A stretch of DNA of 64,000 nucleotides, taken from Isoetes taiwanensis. Taxonomy: Eukaryota; Streptophyta; Lycopodiopsida; Isoetales; Isoetaceae. The translations under genes were made by a program, and so were the position numbers. Positions 19,611 through 31,043 of this stretch are shown here, in pieces. Each line of letters begins with the position of its first letter. Position 1 is the stretch's first letter. The DNA lies in contig JAJEKV010000075.1 in NCBI GenBank assembly GCA_021234155.1, forward strand, positions 4,664,230 through 4,728,229, given 5' to 3'. Under the pieces are notes generated by a model. It was given only the letters and a program-made list of their open reading frames with translations, was not told the DNA's origin and ran no database searches.

Positions 19611-21135
19611 ATGGCAAGCTAGCGACTTTGGGTGATGGTACAAATACCCGGTCTGCAATGAGACCGATGTCAACGCCATTTTTCAAGTTTTCCGAAAAGA
19701 GATAGATGTCCAAGCCACTCTGCACGCAACCCCCACATATAGACAAGTCTTGTCTGAAACAAGCTAGGTAGGACCGTCCCTAGTGCAGCTCCCCCCTTGT
19801 ACAGGCTATTTTGTTCCCAGGCAATCCCTTCAAGCAGCCTTGGGTGATGTTTCAAACATTGCTAAGTACCTGACCAACAAGGCCCAGAGGTTGCCAGACT
19901 ACATGGTCCTGACAGTCGACAGGACCAAGTACTTCTCCTACACCGCCGCCTTAGCAATCTTCCTTTCCCATCGTGCCGAAAACCCCATGGGAGAAACCTC
20001 TATCCCTCCCATGGATGTGGACCCCATAGCCTCCTCAACAACAGATCAGCTCCTTTTACAGTACCAACAGGAGCAAGAAGGAAGAGCAGAAGACGAGGAA
20101 TCGGAAGACGAGGACTACGCCGAGCTCGACCCAGCAGAAGAGCAGCAGCTAGCAGAACAGGAGTTACAGGAATTTGAACGGAGCCGGCAAACCCTCAGGA
20201 TCGCCCCACCACTTGGGCTAGATATCACAAGCCTAGCCCCCATCATCATCGACGGCGAGGAGTACCTGCTCCTCAGCGACATCCAGAACCTCCCCGAATG
20301 CAGGGAAAGGGAGTACCGACTCGAAGAGTTGCTGCACCAACTGTGGCAACAACCAGATCTGGATGATTTCATCGTCCGAGGAGCTTCCGACTTCCCGCTC
20401 CAGGTAAGAGAAGCCGACACCTACACCGGGGAGTCGACTTCAGACATCCAAGCCTACAGCAACATCAGGCAAACAATGGAAGCTCGGGACCTGCCGTCTG
20501 AAGAGGAGTTCTATGCCATCCAAGAACGGATGGGGATCCGTGGCAAGACCACGAACATTTTGATGCCGAGCTCTTCGACACCAGCCCCTACAGAGAGAAG
20601 AGGCGGGATCGACATCAGGTGAGTTTCATCGACAATCAGGGATTACAGAGAGTTCACCGAGGTGGAGGTCGATGAATATGCCAGAATACATAGAGCTGGC
20701 GGCCGAGGGGGCGATGAATCAACAACGTCGCACAACGACAGGTCGCTGAGATACTATCTCCCCCTGCTGCTGGACAGGAGAATAGCGGTAATACACCGCA
20801 AATTCAGCCCCAGGGGCGAAGAAGGAGTGTTCATGCTCATCGCACTCTCAGGCTTTGGCATGCATGCTCGGCTGGCTTCAAACACCGACTATGCCGTCTT
20901 AGTCAAGAGAGCGATGGCACTCGACATCTTCGACTTCGCTGTGCCCTACCGACGGCAGGGAAGACTGGCAGTGACCGTGGCCTACACCTCCGACCGCAGA
21001 GTAGAAGACTTGGTGCAAGCCTTGCAGGGCGGGACGTCAACCAACATCCTCAGGAACTTAGGACGCTCGGTAGGAACGGCCCAAGTTAAGAAGTTTCTTG
21101 AGGATAATCCATCCTACCGGCGATTTCAAGAATAG
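19611..21135 (+). CDS. Unrecognised acidic protein of about 500 codons; frame interrupted
   Basis: From the ATG at 19611, after a one-base shift, one frame runs to the stop at 21135 with three in-frame stops (19633, 19765, 20620). Segments in order: WYKYPVCNETDVNAIFQVFR near the start; ALGDVSNIAKYLTNKAQRL and VLTVDRTKYFSYTAALAIFL (19840-19970); an acidic Glu/Gln-rich stretch (EDEESEDEDYAELDPAEEQQ); REREYRLEELLHQLWQQPDL; and a C-terminal globular-looking part with RSLRYYLPLLLDRRIAVIHR, GVFMLIALSGFGMHARLAS and RRQGRLAVTVAYTSDRRVED. I do not recognise the family; it is not Gag, Env-like or a histone. Composition is GC-richer than its surroundings, as in the histone-like gene, and both share promoter boxes. 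The two were probably acquired or are expressed together. Confidence 0.6.
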
Positions 21136-21269
21136 TTAGACTCTTGATCCCGGAGGCATTGTACTAAGATATTATATATATATACAAGTTTTCTAATCGA
21201 TCCTACGTTGCATATTCTAGTGTGTGCATGTTCCAGTTTGTCCATATTCCAGTTTTCTACGAATTTACG
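21136..21269 (+). other. 3' flank of the second gene, no gene seen
   Basis: AT-rich with an ATATATATATA run at 21174-21184. No canonical AATAAA is obvious. Confidence 0.3.
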
Positions 21270-21760
21270 AAGATTCTCCCTTTTTATGAGATTTTCGTAT
21301 TCTAGGATTTAAGTTCTCTTAAATTTTACGAGATTCCATTAGATTCTCTTAGATTCTCTTACTTTTTATGAGATTCCCTTAGATTCTATGGAGATTTCCC
21401 TAAATTCGGAGGTGCTGTCATCATTGCTATGGTGCATGTTCCAATTTTAGCATGTTTTTATGGTGCAAAGTTGGGTAAGCGAGTAGCAAGGTTCCCTTAG
21501 ATTTTATGAAATTCCCTTAGATCCTGTGAGGATTACCTTAGATTCTCCAAGATTCCCCTACATTCCCAAGAACTTTATGAAGATTCCCTTACATTCACTT
21601 ACATTTTATGAGATATCCTTGTATTTCCAAGATTTTAGGAAGATTGCCATAGATTCCCTTAGATTTTATGAGACCCCCCTTAGGTTCTGTAGGCTATTAT
21701 ATAGATTCCCATAGATTCTTCATGATATTCCGTAGATTCCCAAGTCACGCACCGTTGGGG
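21270..21760 (+). repeat. Degenerate AGATTCCCTTAGATTTTATG minisatellite
   Basis: The units AGATTCCCTTAGATT and TTTTATGAGATTCCC recur with variable spacing about twenty times. The open frame across it (21526-21714) is the repeat read as protein. Confidence 0.7.
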
Positions 21761-23200
21761 CAGGTGCGAAGGGGCGTAGGTGAGTAGCAACAATTTTCAT
21801 TTTTTGGATTACACTATTCCCAGAGTATAACTTTGGGCTCATGCATGATGCATGGATAAGGCAAAGAACATTTGGAGTTGACCGCCCCTTAGATACCCTA
21901 ATGTACCCTTAGTATCATTGGAGCAAGCGCAAGGGAGGACGAGAGAGCAGCAAAGTTTTCAAGCCTTCTAATGTTAGAATTCCTTGAGTTGCTATTTTTA
22001 ATCCTTTTTTTTTAACAGTAATGTGTTGATGAGCTTGCACAAACGGGGCAGCTGAGTGGTAAGGTTTAATATGCTAGGATTAGGATGGACACATGGCTAG
22101 AGGCAAGAGATGCTAAGAGTTGATTGGTTCACCACTCTTATTCAACTCCAGAACATTATAAAACACCATTGGAAAATGGTGTTCGTGCGGGTGGCAACCT
22201 CGACTTTAGGCGAAATGTTGCTAATTTAAAAAGATGCATTAATCACAATTTTTTTTTTTTGGGTGATTGCAGTTGGGTATCCAATTTACATTTGTGTCAG
22301 CATGGGCATCGTTGCATTGTTTTTTTGTCAAGTTTCTAGCAGCAGCGGGGTTGGTGTAAAGTTGGAATCATGAATGCTGTTCATAGATTTGTAATTGACT
22401 TTCTCTTTTGCTTCCTAAACGTGGAGAATGATAATATAAGTAACGTCCTTTACTATGTAGAGACATTCTTCGTAACAATTTTCTCAAAACTATTGCCTAC
22501 ACATATCTTAAGCTATATCTCATGTTTACATAATATTCTCTAGGCTTCCTCATGACTTGCACAATGAATTAAAATGTCGCTTCATAATAGAGTCAATGAC
22601 ATGGTACACTTATGATTGCGTAGAGCCTAAATGATGTTAGCGCAAGCTGTCTAAGTTTGTCGTTCCTCAAAAAAAAGTTTGTTTTTGCATTATTATTTCA
22701 TGCGGTCTCCTAGCATTAAAACGAATTTACAAAAGAGTGTGTGTTGAACGCACATAATTCAAACAAAGTGCACACAAAGATACCAACGTCACAATACCCT
22801 GAACTTATTATCCTTAAATGTTTTCCAAATCATTTTACCTCGTTGACCTTGATTTGTTGCAACTTGAAATTTTAATCCTTAAAGCAATCATTAGGAAATG
22901 CCTTGTGCATATTTACAAACTGGAACATAATATGTTGCATTACCTAGTTATGGAAAAGGATTTGTGAACTGCAATAGGCATTGCATCCATCATCCAGTGG
23001 TCCTCAAGAATTTAGCATTAAATAAGGTCAAATGCCTAAGCTTGAAAGAGTCATGGAATGTAATCCAACACGGGAACTTGCAAAATAATATGATATGGTT
23101 GAAGTAGATAACAAATATTTGCCTATTTAGAAAAAGAGCCAAAGGCATTCCATCGGCACACAATCCCACAGTAAATCTGACAGCCACTGATTCACCTGCA
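21761..23200 (+). other. Element spacer, little seen
   Basis: Non-coding and AT-rich. A short phrase of the form GGGGC(G/A)..TGAGTAGCAA recurs at 21766 and, diverged, at 21474 and 22042. A minus-strand exon-like phrase SVAVRFTVGLCADGMPLALF at about 23130-23190 may belong to the lectin fragments that follow. Confidence 0.35.
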
Positions 23201-23390
23201 AAAGTTAAAAGTGATTAGAACTAACCAACCAAACACTTCTGTTGAAAAAAATAAAATACACCTTCTTAAGAGCCACGTTCCCATCTTCTATAATGCACAC
23301 AGCTCCAAAATTATCGTTCTGTAGATGTCTTCTATAATGGACACAGTTCCAAGATTACCATTCTGTAGATGTCTTGCATTGAACTCTGTA
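23201..23390 (-). pseudogene. Bulb-type-lectin-like fragment (antisense)
   Basis: The minus strand reads NDNFGAVCIIEDGNVALKK, resembling a repeat of the plant bulb-type lectin domain (DGNxxL core). The underlying DNA is duplicated in tandem with a 44-base period (CTTCTATAATG...GTAGATGT). No intact frame. It may be one captured host gene together with 24403-24663. Confidence 0.35.
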
Positions 23391-23750
23391 TTTAATTCAA
23401 GCGCTTTTGCATGCACTGCATGCTGTGCACATTAGTTCAGTAACTAATCTAAAGCTCTGAAGCTCAGCATGCTGATTCTATGATAGGAGAAAGTAATGAA
23501 ACAACAAAATTACGGTTGTATCATATGCTCGACAACTAAGAATGTCAATAAGGGTACTTTGCAGCATATGACATTGATTATTCTGGCCAAGGCATTGATA
23601 TCCCGTGTTACCCTTCCAGCTTTTCAAGCTCACATTATTAACCAAGTCCACTTTATTGAGAAGAATTACATCCTATATAATCACCACCAATTCTTTATCA
23701 AATACTACAGTTGGTGAAGCCGAAACCCTGTTGTATACTTACTGCATAAG

Positions 23751-23872
23751 CTATTTGCAGCTTGAGCAGCTTCCATCTCTTCGTTCAAAGGACTGGGCAC
23801 ATTTGCAGTTATTTATTTGCAGCTTGAGCAGCTTCCATCTCTTCGTTCAAAGGACTGGGCCATAAATTTCCG
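23751..23872 (+). repeat. Tandem duplication, about 62 bp period
   Basis: TATTTGCAGCTTGAGCAGC and TTCGTTCAAAGGACTGGGC occur twice in tandem. Non-coding. Confidence 0.75.
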
Positions 23873-24402
23873 GAAAGCATTCCTTGTTTCTTTATTTGCT
23901 GCTATAATGTATGGTATGTATGGTGTCCTTCCAGCAACATCTTTGGCATATGGGTACGCCCCTTGCCCTAAAAGCAAAGAACATGCTCTATATTTCCAAT
24001 TTTTGGTGCTTCATGAAGTGGGGTTAAATCTACTTTTGTAGAACCTTTTTCTTCTCCTTTATGGCCTTCTTCACTGTGTTGTTTTACATCAACAACAGGT
24101 GCGTGAACTATATTAGGTCTACTCCCATGAAAGTACATCTTTGTTTTGTGCTGTTCGTCTGCTTTTGACGTACAATTGGTGGTCAAAATTCATTAATATC
24201 TAAATAGGCAGAGAAGACCACAATATAGAAAGTTCATCACATCCAGCAACATGATACGCACTAACTAAATTACTGCGTCTGTTGTTAATGTGCAGGCTGA
24301 ACAGTAATAGTACTGAAAGCATATAAAGTAAGATCATGCGCCTGCCAGCATCCGCAGCCACTGTGATATTACCTCCCAAATGCTCATTCCAGCTCTTTAT
24401 GC

Positions 24403-24663
24403 TTAAGTCAATGGACTTCTTAAAGCATTTGTTTCCACTGTAATACTATTTTCCAACAAACATTCACATTGTCCATTAGTTTGACAGATCCCAAATGGAC
24501 CACATGTTAAGGGAAGTTGGCATGAGTCATGAAACATTTCAGACGTGCTCCACATCATGGTGGTGTTCATGTTTAGCCTGTGAAAAGCAAGGTTTCTATC
24601 TGCCTCTAAGCTTATAAACTGCACAGCATTTGAAGTAATAGGGCTAAGGAACTGCCATAACAT
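24403..24663 (-). pseudogene. G-type lectin receptor-like fragment: S-locus/EGF-like segment (antisense)
   Basis: The minus-strand frame reads AVQFISLEADRNLAFHRLN, TTMMWSTSEMFHDSCQLPL and TCGPFGICQTNGQCECL. The spacing of Trp followed by CxLPxxCGPxGxC...CxC is characteristic of the S-locus-glycoprotein/EGF junction of plant G-type lectin receptor kinases and related secreted lectins. It stands alone, without kinase or PAN domains, in the spacer of the 18.3 kb element and opposite to the element's genes. It is best explained as a captured host-gene piece, although an older insertion target cannot be excluded. Confidence 0.55.
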
Positions 24664-25967
24664 TTCTGGTTTGCAGGTTGAAGAGATATTAGAATCTGCA
24701 AAACCAATATTATTGGGTAATTGAGAGTTCTACTGCTACCATTGGAAATAACAAAGATAATACCATTTGGAATTATTGTAGAGCTAACATGTTATGGGCG
24801 ATATGGAAGAACTACACTAATAAATTCCATGATCAAGAAGACTCACCTATTAACATTATGATTGCTGAAGCCTGGTCCCACATGATATGCCCAGGAGCAG
24901 CAATGCATGAAATTTTGACAAAAAGAAATGAAGAGAAGGGCAACAAATGGGCTGAAGCCTGGTCTCCAACATTCTGCTAGATCTATGGAGATGTGGTCAC
25001 TTGGAAGTGGAGCCCGCCCGATTGGTTATTTACTCAATAAGCTTCAGAACTTGGTCTTCAGGCTTGGGATTCTTGGTTCTGAAAGTGGATTGCCCTGCAC
25101 ATGCTGGCCTTCATGAAGTTAATCTTCTGCCCAGTCCAGAAAAGTCATTCAATTAAATAGGGCTAAGAAGCCTATCTGTGAATTAAATAGGCGTGGCTTT
25201 TCTTTTGTTATGACAACGCCGCCTCCTTTACTGCAAAAGATCATTCGTTTTTTAGTCCAGCTGTATTGGGTAATCATTGCTCGTGCTCTTGAAATATCAT
25301 TTTTCGGGCTTTTCTGCATGAAAAGATCTCAGTTTAATAAGAGATGATTTAGAAGGAAGCTAAGGGGATAAGGCCTTACCCGATGTCACGTTTAAATGCA
25401 TTCGGACATGTTCCTTCCAGACATGCCTTCCCTAAATGTTTCCCTGCCTGCAGAAGAAGACCAGTGGCAAACCCTCAACAGGATTAACATCAACAGAAAA
25501 AGGCAAAATGGCTACTTCCTTAACCTTTTGTTCTGCCATAGCAGGGTTCTCTGTCGCCGTAGTTGCATGCAACAAGATCATATCAGTTTAAACATCAAGA
25601 AGACGACAATTCTTTTCTGGCGCTGATAGTTGACAGCAAATCTCTCCGACGAGTCTGCATGAAACAAATAGATAAGAAATACTTCAAGGGATTAGCTCGG
25701 AAGAAAGCAGGATGAATATGCTTATCTGCTTTCACTGCAGTGTCTATGTTGTGCTCAGCATCCGTTTCATATCCCGTCGCTTGTTCATCTTCCTGTGCGC
25801 CTACATGGGAAAAAAATGCCGGATTAGTTTTATGCTTCCAGCCATTTGTTAAGAAGAAAAATTAGCCTTGAGAATCAAACAGGGCAGAAGAATTACCTGC
25901 ACTTGCTCCGATCCCATATGCCTATTCCCTTCTCTGCTTCGTTCTCTCTGTTTGCTAAATCGGCTGA
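24664..25967. other. Element spacer, unassigned
   Basis: Several short frames on both strands (for example 24789-24980 and 25396-25626) without recognisable motifs. No repeat structure stood out. Confidence 0.3.
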
Positions 25968-26296
25968 TTAGGTATGCCATAAGAACTGAAAATTAAAGGA
26001 TGACCTTAGAATAACGCCCATTTCGAGAATAGACCGCCGGATGATTTCGTTTTTCTCAAAGGAAGGCAGAGAATACCAAGCCAAGCTTCTTCTTGGGTAA
26101 CATAAGCCACAGAACCCACCCTGAAAACGCATTCCTTTGGCAAGGCGGCCTGCCAGAGAATCCAGAAGAGTCGGAAAACACACAAAAAAATATAGAAAGA
26201 CACAGAAGCTATGACCTTCCCTCTGTGCGCATCGCATGCCATACCTGAAGCACTAGAACCTAGGCCATACCCAAAGCACTGGAGCATCGACACCAA
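25968..26296 (-). pseudogene. Possible ABCC-transporter exon fragment (antisense)
   Basis: The minus-strand frame 26296-26006 contains FRVGSVAYVTQEEAWL, resembling the GSVAYVxQxAW segment after Walker A in the first nucleotide-binding domain of plant ABCC transporters. The overlapping frame continues SLPSFEKNEIIRRSILEMG, comparable with the region after it. The Walker A itself is not visible. Weak evidence from short motifs. Confidence 0.3.
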
Positions 26297-26464
26297 GCTT
26301 GGCGCTCAGCAACAGAATCAGCACCTGCGGGAAGCATGTCGCAGGAAAAAAAATTAACCAAGCCATCACAGCCGTCCATTATGCCACGTGGTAATTTAGA
26401 AGGCTCAGATGGCCCCAATTATCAGCGGTCAGGCAACCCTCTATAAGAATATATGTAAGTCAGA

Positions 26465-26474
26465 TATATAAATA
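26465..26474 (+). promoter_or_regulatory. Possible TATA box upstream of gag
   Basis: TATATAAATA lies 115 bases before an ATG at 26580, a spacing close to those of the two extra genes (111 and 121). Gag is 9.6 kb from the left LTR, so an internal promoter or splicing would help its expression. No palindromic box was found here. Confidence 0.35.
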
Positions 26475-26579
26475 CATTTTCTTTTGCACTATTAAATGGT
26501 TTGTTGATGTATTTTGTTCCGCAACTATACCAACAAACAATATAATGTAATAGAATAAATAAAAACTAATCGTATAGCC

Positions 26580-27622
26580 ATGATCCACTTGTGTATGCAG
26601 CTAGAAGCCCAGGCTCAGCAGAACAACAATGGCGAAACCGTAGGGAAGAACAGAGTTCGCCTAGGCCGCACCCAGCAAGGAACCTGTATGAGGCATTTGG
26701 CCCCATGACCCCGGAGGAGGAAATGTCACAGATGAGAACAGACCTTGAGCAGATAAAGGCTTTCCTGGCAACTCAAGCAGGAGTTGGGACAGAGGGCAAC
26801 GCCCAGTTGCCACAAGCATCAGCTCGGAAAGCAGGAAAGGACAAGAGGAAGAGCAAGAGAAGGAGGTCCTCCAGCACGAAATCCTCCGACTCAAGCTCGG
26901 ACTCGGACTCTGATTCCGAGAAGGAGGCTGAACAGGTGCAGGACCATAGGGACGGTAGACACAAAGACATAAAGGCCTCAGATTACCAGAAGAAGGTAGA
27001 CTCAGCATTGGGAAACGTATGGAAGGCCAGGAAGCTTGAGCAATTCTCAGGCGAGAATAGGTCAGGCATGGAGGCAGAGGCTTGGCTCGATGAGATGAGT
27101 GAGTATGGTAACGCCTATGGTATGAAGGACAAGGACAAAGGCAGGGTGGCAATAGCCAACTTCAAGGGAGCAGCACGTATTTGGTAGAAGGGTTATGCCA
27201 AGGCCCATGGCTTAAGCAGGGACGGTTGCAGGTTCAAAAAGTTTGCTAAGGCTTTCAAGTGCCATTACGTCCCAAAGGAACTCAAGTCCAACATGATGCA
27301 GCAGTTCTACAGGTTGCAGCAAGGAAACAAATCAGTCCAGAAATATAAAGAGGAATTCATGAGGCTAAGGCTGTATGTGCCAAAGTTGAGTGAAAAGCAC
27401 GCAGTGGAGAGCTATATTGAATGATTGAATGAGGAGATCCGCAAGCTTGTAAGGGCAATAAACCCCAAGACGGTATCAGAAGCAGAGTCCAAGGCAATAA
27501 GCTTGCAAGGAACGGGCCCCGAACAATCCATGCGAGGCGCAGATTACCGTGATAAAGGCAAGGCAATAGGGAGTTATAGCCCTAGAGCAAAGAAGCCCAG
27601 TCCAAATAAAAGCCCCATATAG
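26580..27622 (+). CDS. Gag polyprotein (matrix and capsid), interrupted
   Basis: The main frame (26591-27622) begins with an Arg/Glu/Pro-rich segment, [20 protein letters not shown], a basic and serine-rich tract ([20 protein letters not shown]), then the Retrotrans_gag capsid pattern: [78 protein letters not shown] and [19 protein letters not shown]. Stops at 27185 (a TGG-to-TAG position, as the family has WW) and 27421 interrupt it. A frame change near 27600 leads into the zinc knuckle of pol. The start is uncertain: the ATG at 26580 is in another frame and the first in-frame ATG is 26705. It would form the particle shell. Confidence 0.75.
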
Positions 27623-29309
27623 TGGCAACCATGGGAAGCAGCAGGAGAGGAAGCAGGTGTCCTTCAAGGACAAGCAGGAGGGGTCAAACTACTCCAAAGC
27701 AGTGCGGTCCTTCTTGCAAGCAATACCCAAGGAGAAGAGACAGGAGTGCATAGAGAAGCAGCTTTGCTTCAGGTGCTTCCAACCACCCCACAGGATAGCG
27801 AACTGCCCCTTCGTCATGAGCGCAGCGCTAACGGAGTTGGGTGGATGGGACACTCCGTCTGACGACGACGGCGAGGCAGCACGCGACTATATTCAGGGTG
27901 ATTGTCACATTTTTGCTGCCATAGATACAGAACAAGCAGAGAATCAGTATAAGGTAATTTCCACAGTCGGGAAGGCCAAGGCCAAGTCTTTCATAGTCCT
28001 GATAGACTCGGGAAGTAGCCACAACTTTGCATCCCCCAGAATGGTTGAGATGTTGAAGTTGAAACCATTGAAGTCAAAGCCAAGGCCCGTAGTCCTAGCA
28101 AGTGGAGCAGTAAGGCAGACGGCGGGCGAGAGAATAAACTTCGACATCGACTTGCCAGGGATTAATATCCAGATGGGGGAAGAAGTGATGGGTATCGGGA
28201 AGTACGACTTGATCATAGGAATGGAGTATCTTGGACCAGCAGGGGCCATCATTGATTGTGGAAAGCGGAAGGTGACCCTCACAACGCCCGACGGCAAGAT
28301 CATTGAGATCACAGGTAAAGAAGTTGCTCCCATCATGCAGTGTATGTCTAGTAAACGGCTGCTCAAATGCATAAAGAGCGAGCAGGTGGCATATATCTTC
28401 AAGCTTGAGATCGAAGAGCCCGAAGCAGAAGAAAGCAAGGAAGATAAGGTGCTCAGCAAGTTGTCCAAGCAAATAGCTAAGTTGATCACGGAGTTCCACG
28501 ATCTCTTCCCCGATGAGATCAAGCACCTCCCTCCTTACAGGGGAGTCGAGTGTGAGATAGCACTCGAACCGGGAATGAAGCCGACGAGCAAGGCTCCATA
28601 CAGAATAACGACGCAGGAGCTGACGGAGCTAAAGAAGCAATTGCAGGAGTTGCTCGACCTAGGCTTCATTATACCTAGCGTCTCACCATTTGGGGCACCC
28701 ATTCTTTTCGTCAAGAAGAAGGATGGCAGCTTGAGGATGTGCATAGATTATAGGCAGTTGAATAAGCACACCATCAAGAATAAGTATGCGCTCCCCAGAT
28801 CAGATGACTTGATGGATCAGCTCCAAGGGGCAAAAGTCTTCTCCAAAGTTGACTTAAGGTCAGGCTATCATCAGATCCGGATAAAGGAAGAAGACATCCA
28901 TAAAACCGCCTTCAGAACGCGGTATGGGCACTATGAGTTCACGGTAATGCCGTTCGGCTTATCGAATGCCCCAGCAACGTTCATGAGACTCATGAACGAC
29001 ATCTTCAGGGAATTCTTGGATACCTTTGTGATAGTATTCTTTGATGACATTTTGGTATATAGCAGATCCCTTGAAGAACACATACAACACCTAAGGAGAG
29101 TGCTTGAGAAGCTAAGGAGGCACCAGTTGTACGCCAAGTTGTCGAAGTGCCACTTCGCAACGGAGAAGGTGGAATACCTGGGGCATGTGATCTCAGTAGA
29201 AAGAATTTCGACGGATCCCGCCAAGATTGTAGTGATTCAGTGGCCGGCACCGAAGAATGTCCATGAGGTCGAAAGTTTTTGGCCTAGCTGGTACTACAGA
29301 AGTTCGTGA
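27600..29309 (+). CDS. Pol part 1: zinc knuckle, aspartic protease, reverse transcriptase
   Basis: A 550-codon open frame (27657-29309, reading upstream to about 27600) is intact. Counting from 27657: zinc knuckle [14 protein letters not shown] at residues 37-50; protease active site [10 protein letters not shown] at 115-124 with second loop [11 protein letters not shown] at 183-193; reverse transcriptase from about 300 to 510, with [19 protein letters not shown] at 351-369, [15 protein letters not shown] at 395-409, [12 protein letters not shown] at 431-442 and the catalytic box FFDDILVYS at 461-469 (family usually FIDD or YIDD). The frame ends in the connection region, where it shifts by one into the RNase H frame. 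It copies element RNA into DNA. No catalytic residue is missing. Confidence 0.9.
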   Translation, partial: VQIKAPYSGNHGKQQERKQVSFKDKQEGSNYSKAVRSFLQAIPKEKRQECIEKQLCFRCFQPPHRIANCPFVMSAALTELGGWDTPSDDDGEAARDYIQGDCHIFAAIDTEQAENQYKVISTVGKAKAKSFIVLIDSGSSHNFASPRMVEMLKLKPLKSKPRPVVLASGAVRQTAGERINFDIDLPGINIQMGEEVMGIGKYDLIIGMEYLGPAGAIIDCGKRKVTLTTPDGKIIEITGKEVAPIMQCMSSKRLLKCIKSEQVAYIFKLEIEEPEAEESKEDKVLSKLSKQIAKLITEFHDLFPDEIKHLPPYRGVECEIALEPGMKPTSKAPYRITTQELTELKKQLQELLDLGFIIPSVSPFGAPILFVKKKDGSLRMCIDYRQLNKHTIKNKYALPRSDDLMDQLQGAKVFSKVDLRSGYHQIRIKEEDIHKTAFRTRYGHYEFTVMPFGLSNAPATFMRLMNDIFREFLDTFVIVFFDDILVYSRSLEEHIQHLRRVLEKLRRHQLYAKLSKCHFATEKVEYLGHVISVERISTDPAKIVVIQWPAPKNVHEVESFWPSWYYRSS

Positions 29310-30089
29310 AAGAACTTCAAGAAAGATAGCAGCCCCGCTAACGGACTTGACGAGGGCGGAAAAGGTGAAAGATTGGGCAGATCATTGGCACAAGAAAGCC
29401 CAAGTAGGGTTTGAATTGTTGAAGGAGGCTTTGACAACCGCCCCCGTCTTGACCCTGCCAGACCCAGAGAAAGACAAGTTGGTGGCGACAGACGCAAGTA
29501 AGATAGCCATCGTGCAAAGGCTCATGCGAAAGAGCGCAGTAGTAGCGTATGATTCCGTGAAGATGAACGACGCCAAACGCTACCCAACGCACGATCAAGA
29601 ATTGCTTGCAGCTGTCGTATGCTAAGAATTTGGAGGCACTACCTCTTGGGAAGGAAGTTCCAGTTGGACACAGATCATCAGAGCCTCCAATATGTATTCA
29701 CGCAACCACACCTTAACCTGAGGTAGCGAAGGTGGATGGAGTTCCTCGAAGAGTATGACTTTGATATAGTCTATAAGCCGGGGAAGCTCAATGTGGTAGC
29801 AGATGCGCTTTCAAGGCATCCTCTGACAACTAGAGTGCATTGCAATGCAATTTCGACGCTCTCCAGCGACTTCGGAAAGAAGATCGAAGAAACCTTGCCA
29901 ACAGATGCAGACTTCAAGGAAGTATGGGCGAGCTTGTGCAAGGAAGCAAGAACAGATAAGGAGAGGGAAACCTTCAAACATTTTAAGAAGGAAGGTAATC
30001 TCTTGTACTATAAGAACAAGTTATGTGTGCCGGAATCATCGGGGGTGAGGAAGTTGATCCTCCACGACACCCACAAATGTTCCCAATAG
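29257..30089 (+). CDS. Pol part 2: RNase H and integrase zinc-binding start
   Basis: The frame 29257-29625 reads [29 protein letters not shown] (first catalytic Asp), [20 protein letters not shown] and ELLAAVV. After a shift, 29640-29735 has the DTDHQSL-type segment in another frame. The frame 29736-30089 gives [30 protein letters not shown] (RNase H end) and [14 protein letters not shown], where the integrase zinc finger (HHCC) begins. The domain order is as expected. At least two frame changes interrupt it. Confidence 0.8.
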
Positions 30090-31043
30090 CCGCCACGCGT
30101 AATTTATGAAGACTTATTTCAAAGTCGCAGCAGCCTATTATTGGCCGTGAATGAAGAAGCGGTAGCTCGCTACATCAAGGAATGTCGGCTATGTCGTCGC
30201 CAGACGGCAGAGCAGCTTCAATTCTGGGGCATTGGAACCATTAGCGGTGCCGAACGCTAAGTGGGAGGTCATCAAAGATGGACTTCATAACAGGCTTCCA
30301 AGGACGACGAAGAGGGAAGGATGCTTTGATGGTAGTGGTCGACAAGTTGTCGAAGATGGCACATTTTGTGCCTTGCGGGACCACCGACACGCCTATGGAT
30401 ACAAATAAGCTCTTCACCAAGGAAATCTTCAGGCTCCATGGCATGCCAAGGGAGATCATCTCCGACAGAGACCCGAAGTTCATGAGTGCCTTTTGGCAAG
30501 ACCTCTTTACAACGATTCAGACGAAGCTATCCATGAGCATGGCCTATCATCCTCAGACGGATGGGCAAACGGAGCGGACCAACAGACTTTTGGAGGACAT
30601 GCTACGAAACTATGTCTGGAACAAGCAGGGTATGTGGGAAGAATTTATTCACTTGGTGGAGTTTATGATAATAGCACCAAGCAGGAATCATCTCAAATGT
30701 CGCCGTTTATGATCAACTACAGCTACCAATGCCTAACTCCAGATACTTGGCACAATCACGTGTCAAAGGTAGAGGTTTTGCAGCAAATGTTGGCCGACAT
30801 GCAGCAGCTGGTGGAAGAGGTTCGAGGATATCTTCTTGCAGCAAGGAGTCGACAAAAGAGCATCGCCGACAAGCATCGGACAAAGAGAGTTCCAAGTTGG
30901 CGGCGGCGTATGGCTCAAGATCAAAGTGAAGCGGCGGCTCGCGATCGAAAATTGTAAGAAGCTTGCTCCAAGGTGGGCCGGACCCTTCCGTAATAGTCCA
31001 AAGAGTAGGTAACCAATCCTACAAGTTAGACTTGCCAAAGACA
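30090..31043 (+). CDS. Pol part 3: integrase core (interrupted)
   Basis: The zinc-finger end ARYIKECRLCRRQ lies near 30150-30205 in shifted frames. The catalytic core frame 30278-30712 reads MDFITGFQGRRRGKDALMVV (first Asp), VDKLSKMAHFVPC, EIISDRDPKFMSAFWQDLF (second Asp) and YHPQTDGQTERTNRLLEDML (Glu of D,D35E). All three catalytic residues are present. After a frame change (30660-30957) come PFMINYSYQCLTP, VEEVRGYLLAARSRQKSIAD and a basic end. A GPF-type segment (WAGPF) at about 30973 marks the C-terminal domain. It inserts the cDNA. Confidence 0.8.

Noticed and set aside
20590-20651. Short intron (CAG|GTGAGT ... TTACAG) in the second extra gene
   Set aside because: The intron would be about 30 bases, below the usual plant minimum, and the frame is the same on both sides, so a single stop codon is simpler.
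23496-25626. Plus-strand frames of 62-86 codons in the spacer
   Set aside because: No motifs, no splice-site support, and they overlap tandem duplications or antisense lectin-like sequence.
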